A stretch of DNA of 64,000 bases from Streptomyces sp. CMB-StM0423 (GTDB lineage: Bacteria; Actinomycetota; Actinomycetes; Streptomycetales; Streptomycetaceae), in contig NZ_CP025407.1 in NCBI RefSeq assembly GCF_002847285.1, forward strand, positions 434,001 through 498,000, in the 5' to 3' direction. This document shows, piece after piece, positions 1 to 7,883 of the stretch. A program made the position numbers and the translations under genes. Positions within the stretch are counted from its first letter, which is position 1; each line of letters begins with the position of its first letter. The notes beneath the pieces were generated by a model. The model saw nothing but the letters and a program-made list of their open reading frames with translations, was not told the origin of the DNA and searched no databases.

Positions 1-1
1 C

Positions 2-310
2 ACCGCCGCGCTCATGGCCCTGCCCGAGCCGCCGGACGCGCTGTTCGTGGCCTCCGACCGGGCGGCGATCAGCGCGATATGGGCGGTCCGCGACACCGGC
101 CGCACGGTGCCCGCGGACGTGGCGGTCCTCGGCGTCGGGAACCTGGAGGAGGGCTCGGTGATCCGCCCCGCGCTGAGCACCGTGGGGCAGCGGCAGATCG
201 ACTTCAGCCGCGTCGCCGGACTGCTGTTCGAACGACTGGCGGCGGCGGAGCCGCCGGCGGCCCGCGAGATCGTCCTGCCCTGGGCCTTCATACCCAGGGA
301 GTCGACGTGA
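2..310 (+). CDS. LacI/GalR-family regulator, C-terminal fragment
   Basis: The last 102 residues of a sugar-responsive repressor; the DNA-binding N-terminus lies left of the window. The segment PPDALFVASD followed by VPADVAVLGVGNLEEG is the typical second half of the periplasmic-binding-like effector domain of LacI proteins, and the C-terminus (REIVLPWAFIPREST) is the usual LacI ending. It lies 59 bases upstream of a sugar ABC importer on the same strand and is probably its local regulator, possibly co-transcribed. No operator could be recognised in the short gap that follows. The family call is firm; the ligand is unknown. Confidence 0.85.
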   Translation, partial: TAALMALPEPPDALFVASDRAAISAIWAVRDTGRTVPADVAVLGVGNLEEGSVIRPALSTVGQRQIDFSRVAGLLFERLAAAEPPAAREIVLPWAFIPREST

Positions 311-369
311 ACGAGCGCGCGTCTGACGGACGCATGACCAACCGAATGCACGGCGAGAGGAGCACCCGC

Positions 370-1671
370 ATGTCAGCAAGGCCAGCCATCAACGGTCAGT
401 GGATGACGCGGCGCAGGATGCTGGGCGTCGCCGGCGGTGCCGCCGCGGCACTCCCCCTGGCCGCCTGCGGCTCGGGCGCGCCCGAGGCCGAGTCGGGCGG
501 CGGCGGGGGCGGCGGCACGTTCCTCGCGTACTGGAACAACGCGCACGAGTACGAGGCGTACAAGGACGTCGTCGCGCAGTTCGAGAAGGACCACGGGGTC
601 ACCGTGGAGCTGCAGAAGTTCCAGTGGGAGGACCTGCGCACCAAGCTCGTCTCGGACTTCCAGTCCGGCAACGTGCCGGACGTGGTGGAGGAGCCGGGCA
701 GTTGGGTGCAGGAGTTCGCGCTCAGCAAGGACGCACTGTCGCTGCAGAAGTACCTCGACAAGGACGGCGCGAAGATCGGGTTCCCGGACGACTGGCTGGA
801 GGTCGCCGTCTCCGACAACACCCACGAGGGCCAGGTGTACGGCATCCAGATGCACTACACCTGCACGCTGCTGTTCTACAACCGCAAGATGCTCGACGAC
901 GCGGGCATCGAACCGCCCGCCACCTGGGACGACTTCCTCGACGCCGCGCGCGGGCTGACCTCCGGCGACGTCAACGGCACCGTGCTCAACGACGGGCTCA
1001 GCTACTCCTACCCGTGGATGCTCCAGAACGGCGTGCACGAGTACGACGCGGACAGCGGCGAGTTGCTGCAGCCGCGCGCCGCCGCGATGGAGGCGATGCA
1101 GTTCCAGCGGGACCTCGTACACGAGCACAAGGTCTCCCCCAAGCCGACGACATCCCTGGACGTGACGCGCGCCGCGAAGTTCTTCGCCGCCGAGCGCACC
1201 GCCATGATCCTCACCGGCCCCTGGGACATCCCGATCATCAAGCAGTCCAACCCGGACCTGGACTACGGGATCGCGCCGGCGCTGACGGGCAAGCGGCAGT
1301 CGACGATCGCGGGCGGCACCACGCTGTTCATCCCCGCGCAGGCCAAACGCCCCGACCTGTCCTGGGACTTCATCAAGCGGATCACCGCGCTGAAGACCGA
1401 GACCGCGGCGACCGAGGAGTCCAGCATGCTGATGCCGCGCAAGTCGTGGGCGAAGGAGCCGGCCGTCCAGGAGAACCCGGACGTCAAGCCGTTCACCGAG
1501 GGGCTGCCGTACGCCGAGGAGTTCCGCACCGGCATCTACACCACCGGCAAGGCGGGCGAGCTGGAGGACATCTACAAGACGCTCTACGAGAGCATGCTGA
1601 TCGAGGGGGCCGGCGCGGAAGAGGCGTTCGCCGCCTACGACGACGCGGCCAAGAACATCCTCAAGGGCTAA
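370..1671 (+). CDS. Sugar ABC transporter substrate-binding lipoprotein
   Basis: A 433-residue extracytoplasmic solute-binding protein of the carbohydrate uptake (SBP_bac_1/MalE-like) type. The N-terminus has a TRRRMLG twin-arginine-like stretch (residues 13-19) and a lipobox LAAC with the lipidated Cys at residue 33, followed by a Gly-rich linker. The mature part begins with TFLAYWNNAHEYEAY, typical of this family. The start is chosen because GGAG lies 7 bases upstream; in-frame ATGs at 334 and 346 are poorly placed. Two permease genes follow within 6 bases. No ATPase is encoded nearby, so a shared MsiK-type ATPase is likely, as is usual in Streptomyces (inference). Confidence 0.93.
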   Translation: MSARPAINGQWMTRRRMLGVAGGAAAALPLAACGSGAPEAESGGGGGGGTFLAYWNNAHEYEAYKDVVAQFEKDHGVTVELQKFQWEDLRTKLVSDFQSGNVPDVVEEPGSWVQEFALSKDALSLQKYLDKDGAKIGFPDDWLEVAVSDNTHEGQVYGIQMHYTCTLLFYNRKMLDDAGIEPPATWDDFLDAARGLTSGDVNGTVLNDGLSYSYPWMLQNGVHEYDADSGELLQPRAAAMEAMQFQRDLVHEHKVSPKPTTSLDVTRAAKFFAAERTAMILTGPWDIPIIKQSNPDLDYGIAPALTGKRQSTIAGGTTLFIPAQAKRPDLSWDFIKRITALKTETAATEESSMLMPRKSWAKEPAVQENPDVKPFTEGLPYAEEFRTGIYTTGKAGELEDIYKTLYESMLIEGAGAEEAFAAYDDAAKNILKG

Positions 1672-1677
1672 GCACAC

Positions 1678-2616
1678 ATGGCAACGCCGGCCGAACTCCC
1701 CCAGCGCCCGGAGCCCATGGAGCTCCCGAAGCGCACGAAGCGCACCAAGCGCTCCCCGATCGCCCGGCGCCAGGCGCGTACCGCGTACGTGTTCCTGGCG
1801 CCGGCGCTCGTCTTCTTCGCGATCTTCTTCTACTACCCGATCGCCGACATCCTCAACACCAGCATGCTGACGGGCCAGCGGACCGACGAGTTCGCCGGGT
1901 TCGACAACTACACCAACGCCTTCGAGGACCCGCAGGCGCGCAACGCCTTCACGGTCACGCTCCAGTTCGCCGTCGCCACCACGGTCGGCGCCATCGTGCT
2001 GGGCATGGGCCTCGCGGTGCTCATCAACCAGAAGCTGCGCGGCAGCCTGGCGTTCAAGCTCGCGCTGCTGGTGCCGTACCTGACGTCGATCGCCGTGGTC
2101 GGCCTGATGTGGCGCAACATCCTCGATCCCGAACTCGGCATCCTCAACCGGATACTGTCCGACCTCGGCCTGCCCACCCAGGAGTGGCTGAACACCCACC
2201 CGGTGGCCACCATCGTCGCCGTGACGCTGTGGATGACCACCGGCTACACGATGATCCTCTTCCTGGCCGGGCTCCAGGGCATCCCGGACGTGTACTACGA
2301 GGCCGCCAAGGTCGACGGCGCCAACGGCTGGCAGCGCTTCCGGCGGATCACGGTGCCGCTGCTCACCCCGACCACGCTGTTCGTCTCCGTGATGGCCGTG
2401 ATCACCGGGCTGCAGGCGTTCGGGCAGGCGTACATCATCACCCGCGGCGGTCCGGGAGAAGCCTCCGACCTCTTCGTCTTCCACGTCTTCGAGCTGGCGT
2501 TCCGCGCCCGCAACTTCGGCTACGCGTCCGCGCTCTCGGTGCTCCTGCTGCTCGTCATCGTGGCCTTCACGCTGGTGCAGTTGCGCATCGGCCGGGACCG
2601 GGAGGTGCAGCACTGA
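1678..2616 (+). CDS. Sugar ABC transporter permease (MalF-type)
   Basis: A 312-residue inner-membrane permease. The first 30 residues are basic and cytoplasmic, then membrane segments begin near residue 36 (TAYVFLAPALVFFAIFFYYP). The cytoplasmic EAA loop that contacts the ATPase is at residues 208-229 (EAAKVDGANGWQRFRRI). Its stop codon overlaps the start of the next permease by one base (TGATG), so the two are translationally coupled. It pairs with the downstream MalG-type protein to form the channel of a carbohydrate importer fed by the upstream lipoprotein. Confidence 0.93.
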   Translation: MATPAELPQRPEPMELPKRTKRTKRSPIARRQARTAYVFLAPALVFFAIFFYYPIADILNTSMLTGQRTDEFAGFDNYTNAFEDPQARNAFTVTLQFAVATTVGAIVLGMGLAVLINQKLRGSLAFKLALLVPYLTSIAVVGLMWRNILDPELGILNRILSDLGLPTQEWLNTHPVATIVAVTLWMTTGYTMILFLAGLQGIPDVYYEAAKVDGANGWQRFRRITVPLLTPTTLFVSVMAVITGLQAFGQAYIITRGGPGEASDLFVFHVFELAFRARNFGYASALSVLLLLVIVAFTLVQLRIGRDREVQH

Positions 2617-3434
2617 TGACCGCCAGGACGTACAAGACGATCGCCTACGTGCTGCTCACCGTCGCCAGCCTGATCACCGTCGTGCCGCTGCTCTACACCG
2701 TCTCGCTGTCGCTGCAGACCGAGAAGGAGATGCTGTCGGCGGAGTCGGTGCTCTGGCCGGAGACGCCGCAGTGGGGCAACTACTCCACGCTGTTCGAGGA
2801 GGCGCCGTTCGGCAGCTTCATCCTCAACAGCCTGGTGGTCGCGGGCGCGATCGCGCTCTCCCACCTGATCTTCGACCCGCTGGTGGGGTACGTGTTCGCC
2901 AAGTTCGACTTCCCGTTCAAGAACACGCTGTTCGTCGCGATCCTCGCCACGCTGATGATCCCGCTCTTCGTCCGGATGATCCCGCTGTACGTGATGATGT
3001 CGGACCTCGGCTGGCTGGACAGCTACCAGGGGCTCATCGTGCCGTTCCTGATGGACGGCTTCGGCATCTTCCTCATGCGGCAGTTCATCCAGCCCATTCC
3101 CGACGACCTCATCCACGCGGCCCGGGTGGACGGGGCGAACGAGTTCACCATCTACTGGCGGATCATCCTGCCGCAGTGCAAGCCGGCGCTGGCGGTGCTG
3201 GGGCTGTTCACGTTCGTCTTCCAGTGGAACGAGTTCCTCTGGCCGCTGGTCGTGACCACCTCGGAGCGGATGCGGACGATCCCGGTGGGGCTGACCCAGT
3301 TCAGCCAGGAGCAGTTCCAGCTCTGGCACCTCACCGCCGCCGGGTCGGTCATCATGTTCGTACCGACGGCGCTGCTGCTGATCTTCAGCCAGCGCTACTT
3401 CGTCCGCGGAATCGCCCTGACCGGCCTGAAGTGA
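2616..3434 (+). CDS. Sugar ABC transporter permease (MalG-type)
   Basis: A 272-residue permease, second half of the importer channel. It starts at the ATG overlapping the preceding TGA. A long hydrophobic segment occupies residues 8-30, and the EAA loop at residues 168-187 (HAARVDGANEFTIYWRIILP) is close to consensus. Homologues are about 270-300 residues, so it is full length. The sulfatase gene follows 30 bases later on the same strand, suggesting that the imported sugar is sulfated (inference). Confidence 0.93.
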   Translation: MTARTYKTIAYVLLTVASLITVVPLLYTVSLSLQTEKEMLSAESVLWPETPQWGNYSTLFEEAPFGSFILNSLVVAGAIALSHLIFDPLVGYVFAKFDFPFKNTLFVAILATLMIPLFVRMIPLYVMMSDLGWLDSYQGLIVPFLMDGFGIFLMRQFIQPIPDDLIHAARVDGANEFTIYWRIILPQCKPALAVLGLFTFVFQWNEFLWPLVVTTSERMRTIPVGLTQFSQEQFQLWHLTAAGSVIMFVPTALLLIFSQRYFVRGIALTGLK

Positions 3435-3464
3435 CCCCCCACCCGCCGTGCGGAAAGGACCCCG

Positions 3465-4868
3465 ATGCCCGACCGGCGTCCCCATGTCATCGTCGTCTTC
3501 ACCGACCAGCAGCGCTGGGACACGACGGGCGCGGGCGGCAACCCGCTCGACCTGACGCCCGCGTTCGACCGGATGGCCCGCTCGGGCACGTACGCGTCGG
3601 CGGCGATCACCCCGCAGCCCGTCTGCGCGCCCGCCCGGGCGGCGCTGCAGACGGGCCGGTGGCCCACCCGCACCGGCTGCTACCGCAACGGGATCCCGCT
3701 GCCGCGCGACGCCCGTACGCTCGCGCACCACTTCGGCGACGCCGGCTACACCACCGGGTACATCGGCAAGTGGCACCTGGCCGGCGAGGACCCGGTGCCG
3801 CCGGAGGAGCGCGGCGGGTACCAGCACTGGCTGGCCGCCAACGTGCTGGAGTTCACCTCGGACGCGTACCGCACGGTGATGTACGACGAGGACGGCGACC
3901 CGGTACGGCTGCCCGGCTACCGGTCCGACGCGCTGTTCGACGCGGCGATCCGGTTCGCCGCCGACCACCACGAGGAGCCGTTCTTCCTCTTCCTCTCCCT
4001 CATCGAGCCGCACCACCAGAACGAGGTCGACGACTACCCCGCCCCCGACGGCTACGAGGAGCGCTACACCGGCCGCTGGCTGCCGCCGGACCTGGCCGCG
4101 CTGTCCACTGCCTCATCAGGTGGCACCGCGCACCGGCACATCGCCGGCTACTGCGGCCAGATCCGGCGCGTCGACGAGGGCCTGGGCCGGCTGCTGGACG
4201 CCCTGCGCAGCATGGACCTGCTCGACGACACGATCGTGGCGTTCACCTCCGATCACGGCAGCCACTTCCGTACCCGCAACTTCGAGTACAAGCGCTCCTG
4301 CCACGACGGTTCGATCCGGGTGCCGCTGGCCCTGCGCGGACCCGGCTTCGCCGGCGGCCGGGTGCTCGACGCTCCGGTCAGCACCCTGGACCTGCCGCCG
4401 ACCCTCCTGGACGCCGCGGGGCTCGACGTCCCGGAGGAGATGGACGGGCGCTCCTTCCTGCCGCTGGTCCGCGACCCGGATGCCGACTGGCCGGAGGACG
4501 TCTTCGTCCAGGTCAGCGAGTCCGAGTGCGGACGGGCGCTGCGCACCTCACGGTGGAAGTACTACGTCGTCGACCCGGCGGCCGACGGCTGGCGTACCCG
4601 CTCCGGCAGCAGGTACGTCGAGACGGCGCTGTACGACCTGGCCCACGACCCGTACGAGCTCGACAACCTTGTCGGGCTCGCCTCGCACCGCGCGCTCGCC
4701 GACGGGCTGCGCGCGCGGCTGCTGGCGCGGATCACCGCGGCGGGCGAGCCGGAGCCGGTGATCGAGGCGGCTCCGGAGCGGCGCGCGATGCAGCGCCGGG
4801 TCGATCCCACCGTGCACGGATTCAAGCTGGACGGCGTGCGCTTCGGACACCAGCGCAAGCACCCCTGA
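3465..4868 (+). CDS. Type I sulfatase, cytoplasmic
   Basis: A 467-residue arylsulfatase-fold hydrolase. Metal-binding FTDQQRWDT lies at residues 12-20; the sulfatase signature CAPAR at residues 54-58 matches CxPxR, with Cys54 the residue converted to formylglycine. GYIGKWH (98-104) and TSDHGSH (261-267) supply further active-site residues. There is no signal peptide or membrane segment, so it should act in the cytoplasm on a substrate already imported. It sits 30 bases after the sugar permease and is likely co-transcribed. The exact sulfate ester cannot be told from sequence. Activity requires a formylglycine-generating enzyme encoded elsewhere. Confidence 0.9.
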   Translation: MPDRRPHVIVVFTDQQRWDTTGAGGNPLDLTPAFDRMARSGTYASAAITPQPVCAPARAALQTGRWPTRTGCYRNGIPLPRDARTLAHHFGDAGYTTGYIGKWHLAGEDPVPPEERGGYQHWLAANVLEFTSDAYRTVMYDEDGDPVRLPGYRSDALFDAAIRFAADHHEEPFFLFLSLIEPHHQNEVDDYPAPDGYEERYTGRWLPPDLAALSTASSGGTAHRHIAGYCGQIRRVDEGLGRLLDALRSMDLLDDTIVAFTSDHGSHFRTRNFEYKRSCHDGSIRVPLALRGPGFAGGRVLDAPVSTLDLPPTLLDAAGLDVPEEMDGRSFLPLVRDPDADWPEDVFVQVSESECGRALRTSRWKYYVVDPAADGWRTRSGSRYVETALYDLAHDPYELDNLVGLASHRALADGLRARLLARITAAGEPEPVIEAAPERRAMQRRVDPTVHGFKLDGVRFGHQRKHP

Positions 4869-4883
4869 ACCCCGGTGGGGCGA

Positions 4884-4917
4884 GCCCATGGCGGCCGCTC
4901 AGGCGGCCGCCATGGGC
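4884..4917. terminator. 15-bp hairpin, bidirectional terminator
   Basis: Perfect inverted repeat: arm 4884-4898 pairs with 4903-4917 around a TCAG loop (4899-4902). It lies 15 bases after the sulfatase stop. The TGA of the minus-strand small gene sits in the loop, so the last codons of that gene form one arm. No U-tract, as is usual for Streptomyces terminators. Confidence 0.7.
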
Positions 4918-5003
4918 GGGCAGATGCAGCGGACGCGACCGCAGCGCGGGCACACCGGCACAAGCGCGGTGACATGCTGCTGCGGGGGTTGGTGACTGGT
5001 CAT
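4899..5003 (-). CDS. 34-residue Cys-rich small protein (zinc-ribbon-like)
   Basis: A short ORF on the minus strand encoding 34 residues with CPRCGRVRCIC (Cys18, 21, 26, 28), a plausible metal-binding knuckle, and a Gln/Pro-rich start. A strong GGAGG ribosome site lies 7 bases before the ATG, which is the main reason to call it. It is divergent from the methyltransferase at 5075 (71-base gap). The stop codon lies in the loop of a 15-bp hairpin. I cannot assign a function. Confidence 0.6.
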   Translation of the reverse strand: MTSHQPPQQHVTALVPVCPRCGRVRCICPPMAAA

Positions 5004-5074
5004 CTCGGATCCTCCGCCCGGCTGTGAGAACGTGATCTCCTACTCGTTAGACGCAGCGGGGAGCGATCAGGTTT

Positions 5075-5695
5075 ATGGACAGTGGCGCCTGGGACGAACG
5101 CTATGCCGCGAAAGACCTCGTTTGGGGCGGTGAACCGAACCGCTGGGTGGCCCGCGAGGTGGCGGAGATCACGCCCGCGCGGGCCCTGGACCTGGCCGCG
5201 GGCGAGGGGCGCAACGCGCTGTGGCTCGCGGCCCGCGGCTGGCTGGTGACGGCGGTCGACTTCTCGCGCGTGGCGCTGGAGCGCGGCCGCCGGCGGGCCT
5301 CGGAGCTGCCGCGGGAGGCCGCGGAGCGGATCCGGTGGGTACGGGCCGACCTGCTGGAGTACGCGCCGGAGGAGGGCTCGTACGAGCTGGTGGTGGTGGC
5401 GTATCTGCACCTGCCGGGCGCGGAGCGGCGCCGGGTGCTGCGGCGGGCCGCCGCCGCGCTCGCCGGCGGCGGCGAGCTGCTGGTCGTCGGGCACGACTCG
5501 GCGAACCTCACGGAGGGCACCGGCGGGCCGCAGGAGCCGGCGGTGCTGTTCACGGCGCAGGACGTGCTGGCGGACCTGGCGGACGACCCGGTGGAGACCG
5601 TACGCGCCGAGCGGGTGCGCCGCCCCGTGGCGCAGGAGGCGGGGCCGCCGAAGGAGGCCATCGACGCCCTGGCCCGGCTGCGCCGGACGCCCTGA
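5075..5695 (+). CDS. Class I SAM-dependent methyltransferase
   Basis: A 206-residue soluble methyltransferase. The SAM-binding motif I is DLAAGEGRN at residues 39-47, followed by TAVDFS (59-64), which carries the acidic residue binding the SAM ribose. The N-terminal WDERYAAKDLVWGGEPN block resembles TehB/thiopurine-type methylases. The substrate is unknown. The ATG is preceded by GGGGAG. The gene is divergent from the 34-residue Cys-rich gene, with which it may share regulation. Length and motifs are complete. Confidence 0.88.
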   Translation: MDSGAWDERYAAKDLVWGGEPNRWVAREVAEITPARALDLAAGEGRNALWLAARGWLVTAVDFSRVALERGRRRASELPREAAERIRWVRADLLEYAPEEGSYELVVVAYLHLPGAERRRVLRRAAAALAGGGELLVVGHDSANLTEGTGGPQEPAVLFTAQDVLADLADDPVETVRAERVRRPVAQEAGPPKEAIDALARLRRTP

Positions 5696-5740
5696 GGCCG
5701 CCGCCGGACCCGCCGGCCCCCGTGTGACCAGCCGTTGTTG

Positions 5741-5760
5741 ACTTGAACCATTCTTCAAGT
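5741..5760. promoter_or_regulatory. Perfect 7-6-7 dyad upstream of split transketolase
   Basis: ACTTGAA at 5741-5747 and its exact complement TTCAAGT at 5754-5760, separated by six bases, immediately before the transketolase start at 5776. It lies in an AT-richer patch and has the size of a dimeric repressor operator. The cognate regulator is not identifiable here. Confidence 0.45.
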
Positions 5761-5775
5761 TGCACGGTGGGACGT

Positions 5776-6504
5776 ATGACGACAACGACCGCCGTACGAC
5801 AGCGACCGCACGCCGGATACGACGATCTGCCGCGCCTCATGGGTCTGATGACCGGCGACGAGAAGCACGGCCCCGCCGCCACGTCCACGCTCGACGCGCT
5901 GTGGGTCCTCTACGACCGCGTGCTGCGGGTGACCCCCGAGACCGCCGGGGCGCCCGACCGCGACCGGTTCCTGCTCTCCAAGGGCCACGGCCCGATGGCG
6001 TACTACGCCGTACTCGCCGCCAAGGGCTTCCTGCCCGCCGGCTGGCTGCCGGGGTTCGGCGGGTACGACTCGCCGCTCGGCCACCACCCGGACCGCACCC
6101 TGCTGCCCGGCGTCGAGATCGGCAGCGGCTCCCTCGGCCACGGCCTGCCGCTGGCCGTCGGCACCGCGCTCGGGCTGCGCGCCCGGGGCCTGTACGGCCG
6201 GCCGAGCCAAGACCCGCGCGTGTGGGTGCTCGTCGGCGACGCCGAGCTGGACGAGGGCAGCAACCACGAAGCCGTCGCCTACGCCGGCGCCACCGGCCTG
6301 GACTCCCTGCACACCCTCGTCATCGACAACTCCTCCGCCAGCCACGCCCTGCCCGGCGGCATCGCCGCCCGCTTCGAGGCCGCCGGCTGGTCCACCGCCA
6401 CCGTCGACGGCCGCGACCACGAGGCGCTGTACGCCGCCTGCACCACCCCGCACCCCGGGCGGGCGCGCGCCGTCATCGCCCGCGTCGAGCCCGCGTACAA
6501 CTGA
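5776..6504 (+). CDS. Transketolase N-terminal subunit
   Basis: A 242-residue pyrophosphate-binding half of a two-subunit transketolase. Thiamine-diphosphate contacts include LLSKGHGPM (residues 66-74), IGSGSLGHG (115-123) and the Mg-binding GDAELDEGSNHEA (154-166), where the classic GDG is GDA, as I recall for actinobacterial split enzymes. The ATG at 5776 has GGTGGG just upstream; an in-frame TTG at 5743 lies inside the operator-like dyad and is unlikely. The partner subunit follows 51 bases later. Probable role: two-carbon ketol transfer between sugar phosphates, here in the context of the upstream sugar uptake genes. Confidence 0.9.
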   Translation: MTTTTAVRQRPHAGYDDLPRLMGLMTGDEKHGPAATSTLDALWVLYDRVLRVTPETAGAPDRDRFLLSKGHGPMAYYAVLAAKGFLPAGWLPGFGGYDSPLGHHPDRTLLPGVEIGSGSLGHGLPLAVGTALGLRARGLYGRPSQDPRVWVLVGDAELDEGSNHEAVAYAGATGLDSLHTLVIDNSSASHALPGGIAARFEAAGWSTATVDGRDHEALYAACTTPHPGRARAVIARVEPAYN

Positions 6505-6555
6505 CCGCCCCCGCACCACTCCCGCGCCACCCCCGCCTGGAAAGGACGCCCGACC

Positions 6556-7491
6556 ATGGACACGATGCGCGAGCGCTTCACCGCCGTCACCTCCCGGCTG
6601 CTGGACGAGGAACCCCGGCTGGCCGTCGTGCTCGCCGAGATCGGCACCGACGGCTTCGCGGAAGCGGCCCGGCGGCACCCGGACCGCGTGCTCAACGTCG
6701 GCATCCGCGAGCAACTGCTCGTCGGCGTCGGCGGCGGGCTCGCCCTGGCCGGGATGCGCCCGGTGCTGCACACCTTCGCCAGCTTCCTCGTGGAACGCCC
6801 CTTCGAGCAGGTCAAGCTGGACCTCGGCCACCAGGACGCGGGCGCGGTGCTGGTCAGCGCCTACGGTTCGTACGACTGGCCGGCCGGCGGCTACACCCAC
6901 ATGTCGCCCGGCGACATCGCCCTGCTGGACACCCTCGACGGCTGGACGGTGCACGTGCCGGGCCATCCGGACGAGGCAGCGACGCTGCTGCGGCACGCGG
7001 TCGCCGCGGGTGACGACAAGGTGTACGTACGGCTGTCGCAGCAGGCGAACGCGGCGGGCCGGCCGGTCGACGGCGCGGGGTTCCTGACCGTGCGCGAGGG
7101 CCGCGCGGGCGTGGTCGTGGCGGTCGGCCCGCTGCTGGACGACGTGCTGGCCGCGACCGAGGGCCTGGACGTGACGGTGCTGTACGCCACGACCGTGCGC
7201 CCCTTCGACGCCGCCGCGCTGCGCGCCGCGGTGGGCCCGGGACCCGCGGACGTCGTCCTGGTCGAGCCGTACCTCGCCGGCACCTCCACCGCGTACGCGA
7301 ACGACGCGCTGGCCGACGTGCCGCACCGGGTGCTGGGGCTGGGCACCGCCCGGGGCGAGCTGCGGCGCTACGGCACGGTCCCGGAACACCTGCGCGCCCA
7401 CGGGCTGGACCCCGCGTCGCTGCGCGAGCGGATCGCGGCGTTCACGGGAGCCGAAGCCGGGACCCGGGCCGGGACCCGGGTCGCGGCCTGA
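6556..7491 (+). CDS. Transketolase C-terminal subunit
   Basis: A 311-residue partner of the preceding gene, supplying the pyrimidine-binding domain and C-terminal domain. RVLNVGIREQ (residues 44-53) contains the catalytic Glu52 that activates the thiamine cofactor, followed by the conserved THMSPGDIALL block. The ATG has a good GGAAAGGA ribosome site. Together the two proteins equal about 550 residues, shorter than the roughly 650-700 of single-chain transketolases, as is normal for split forms. It ends convergently with the MmcQ-like gene, with both stop codons in a shared hairpin. Confidence 0.9.
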   Translation: MDTMRERFTAVTSRLLDEEPRLAVVLAEIGTDGFAEAARRHPDRVLNVGIREQLLVGVGGGLALAGMRPVLHTFASFLVERPFEQVKLDLGHQDAGAVLVSAYGSYDWPAGGYTHMSPGDIALLDTLDGWTVHVPGHPDEAATLLRHAVAAGDDKVYVRLSQQANAAGRPVDGAGFLTVREGRAGVVVAVGPLLDDVLAATEGLDVTVLYATTVRPFDAAALRAAVGPGPADVVLVEPYLAGTSTAYANDALADVPHRVLGLGTARGELRRYGTVPEHLRAHGLDPASLRERIAAFTGAEAGTRAGTRVAA

Positions 7492-7514
7492 CCGCGCGGG
7501 CCCGGCGGGTCAGG
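7487..7514. terminator. Convergent terminator overlapping both stop codons
   Basis: CCTGACC (7487-7493) pairs perfectly with GGTCAGG (7508-7514) across a 14-base GC-rich loop. The TGA of the transketolase subunit (7489-7491) and the stop of the minus-strand gene (7510-7512) lie in opposite arms. Confidence 0.5.
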
Positions 7515-7866
7515 ACTCGCCGGCCAGCTCCGGGTGCTCCGCGAGCAGCCGGGGCGGGGCGGCCTGGCGCCAGGAGTCGGCGACGATGATCTGCAGCTCG
7601 TCGAGGTCCTCCAGGGCCGCGATCCGCACCCGTACCCAGGCGAACGGCGCCTCGTGGTCGGCGACCCAGAACTTCTCCGGCTCCGCGAGCGCCAGTTCGT
7701 CCCGCTCCACCTTCGGGCAGCGCACCGCGAACGACGTCTCGTCCTCCGGCAGGGTGAGGAACATCTTGCCCTTGACCCGGAAGGTGGGCATGCCCCACGC
7801 CAGCTTCTCCGCGGTCTGCGGCAGCGCCAGGGCGGTCTTGCGTACGTCCTCGGCGGTGAGGGTCAT
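7510..7866 (-). CDS. MmcQ/YjbR-family protein
   Basis: A 118-residue small protein of the MmcQ/YjbR (CyaY-like fold) family, judged from its size and the pattern ALPQTAEKLAWGMPTFRVKGKMF with a conserved Lys/Trp core. The molecular role is unknown; the fold has been linked to DNA binding. The ATG at 7866 has GGGGGAG upstream. An alternative GTG at 7887 overlaps the previous stop by four bases (GTGA) and would add seven residues. Either way it is coupled to the alpha/beta hydrolase gene upstream. Confidence 0.82.
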   Translation of the reverse strand: MTLTAEDVRKTALALPQTAEKLAWGMPTFRVKGKMFLTLPEDETSFAVRCPKVERDELALAEPEKFWVADHEAPFAWVRVRIAALEDLDELQIIVADSWRQAAPPRLLAEHPELAGES

Positions 7867-7883
7867 CGGTGCTCCCCCGTCGG

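Noticed and set aside
373..2613. Long open frame on the minus strand opposite the sugar transporter genes
   Set aside because: Arg/His/Val-rich translation with no domain pattern; it is the GC-bias shadow of the real plus-strand genes. The same applies to other long antisense frames in the window.
6230..6270. GDA in place of GDG in the transketolase thiamine motif as a possible loss of function
   Set aside because: Other catalytic residues are intact and the same variant is, as far as I recall, normal for actinobacterial split transketolases.
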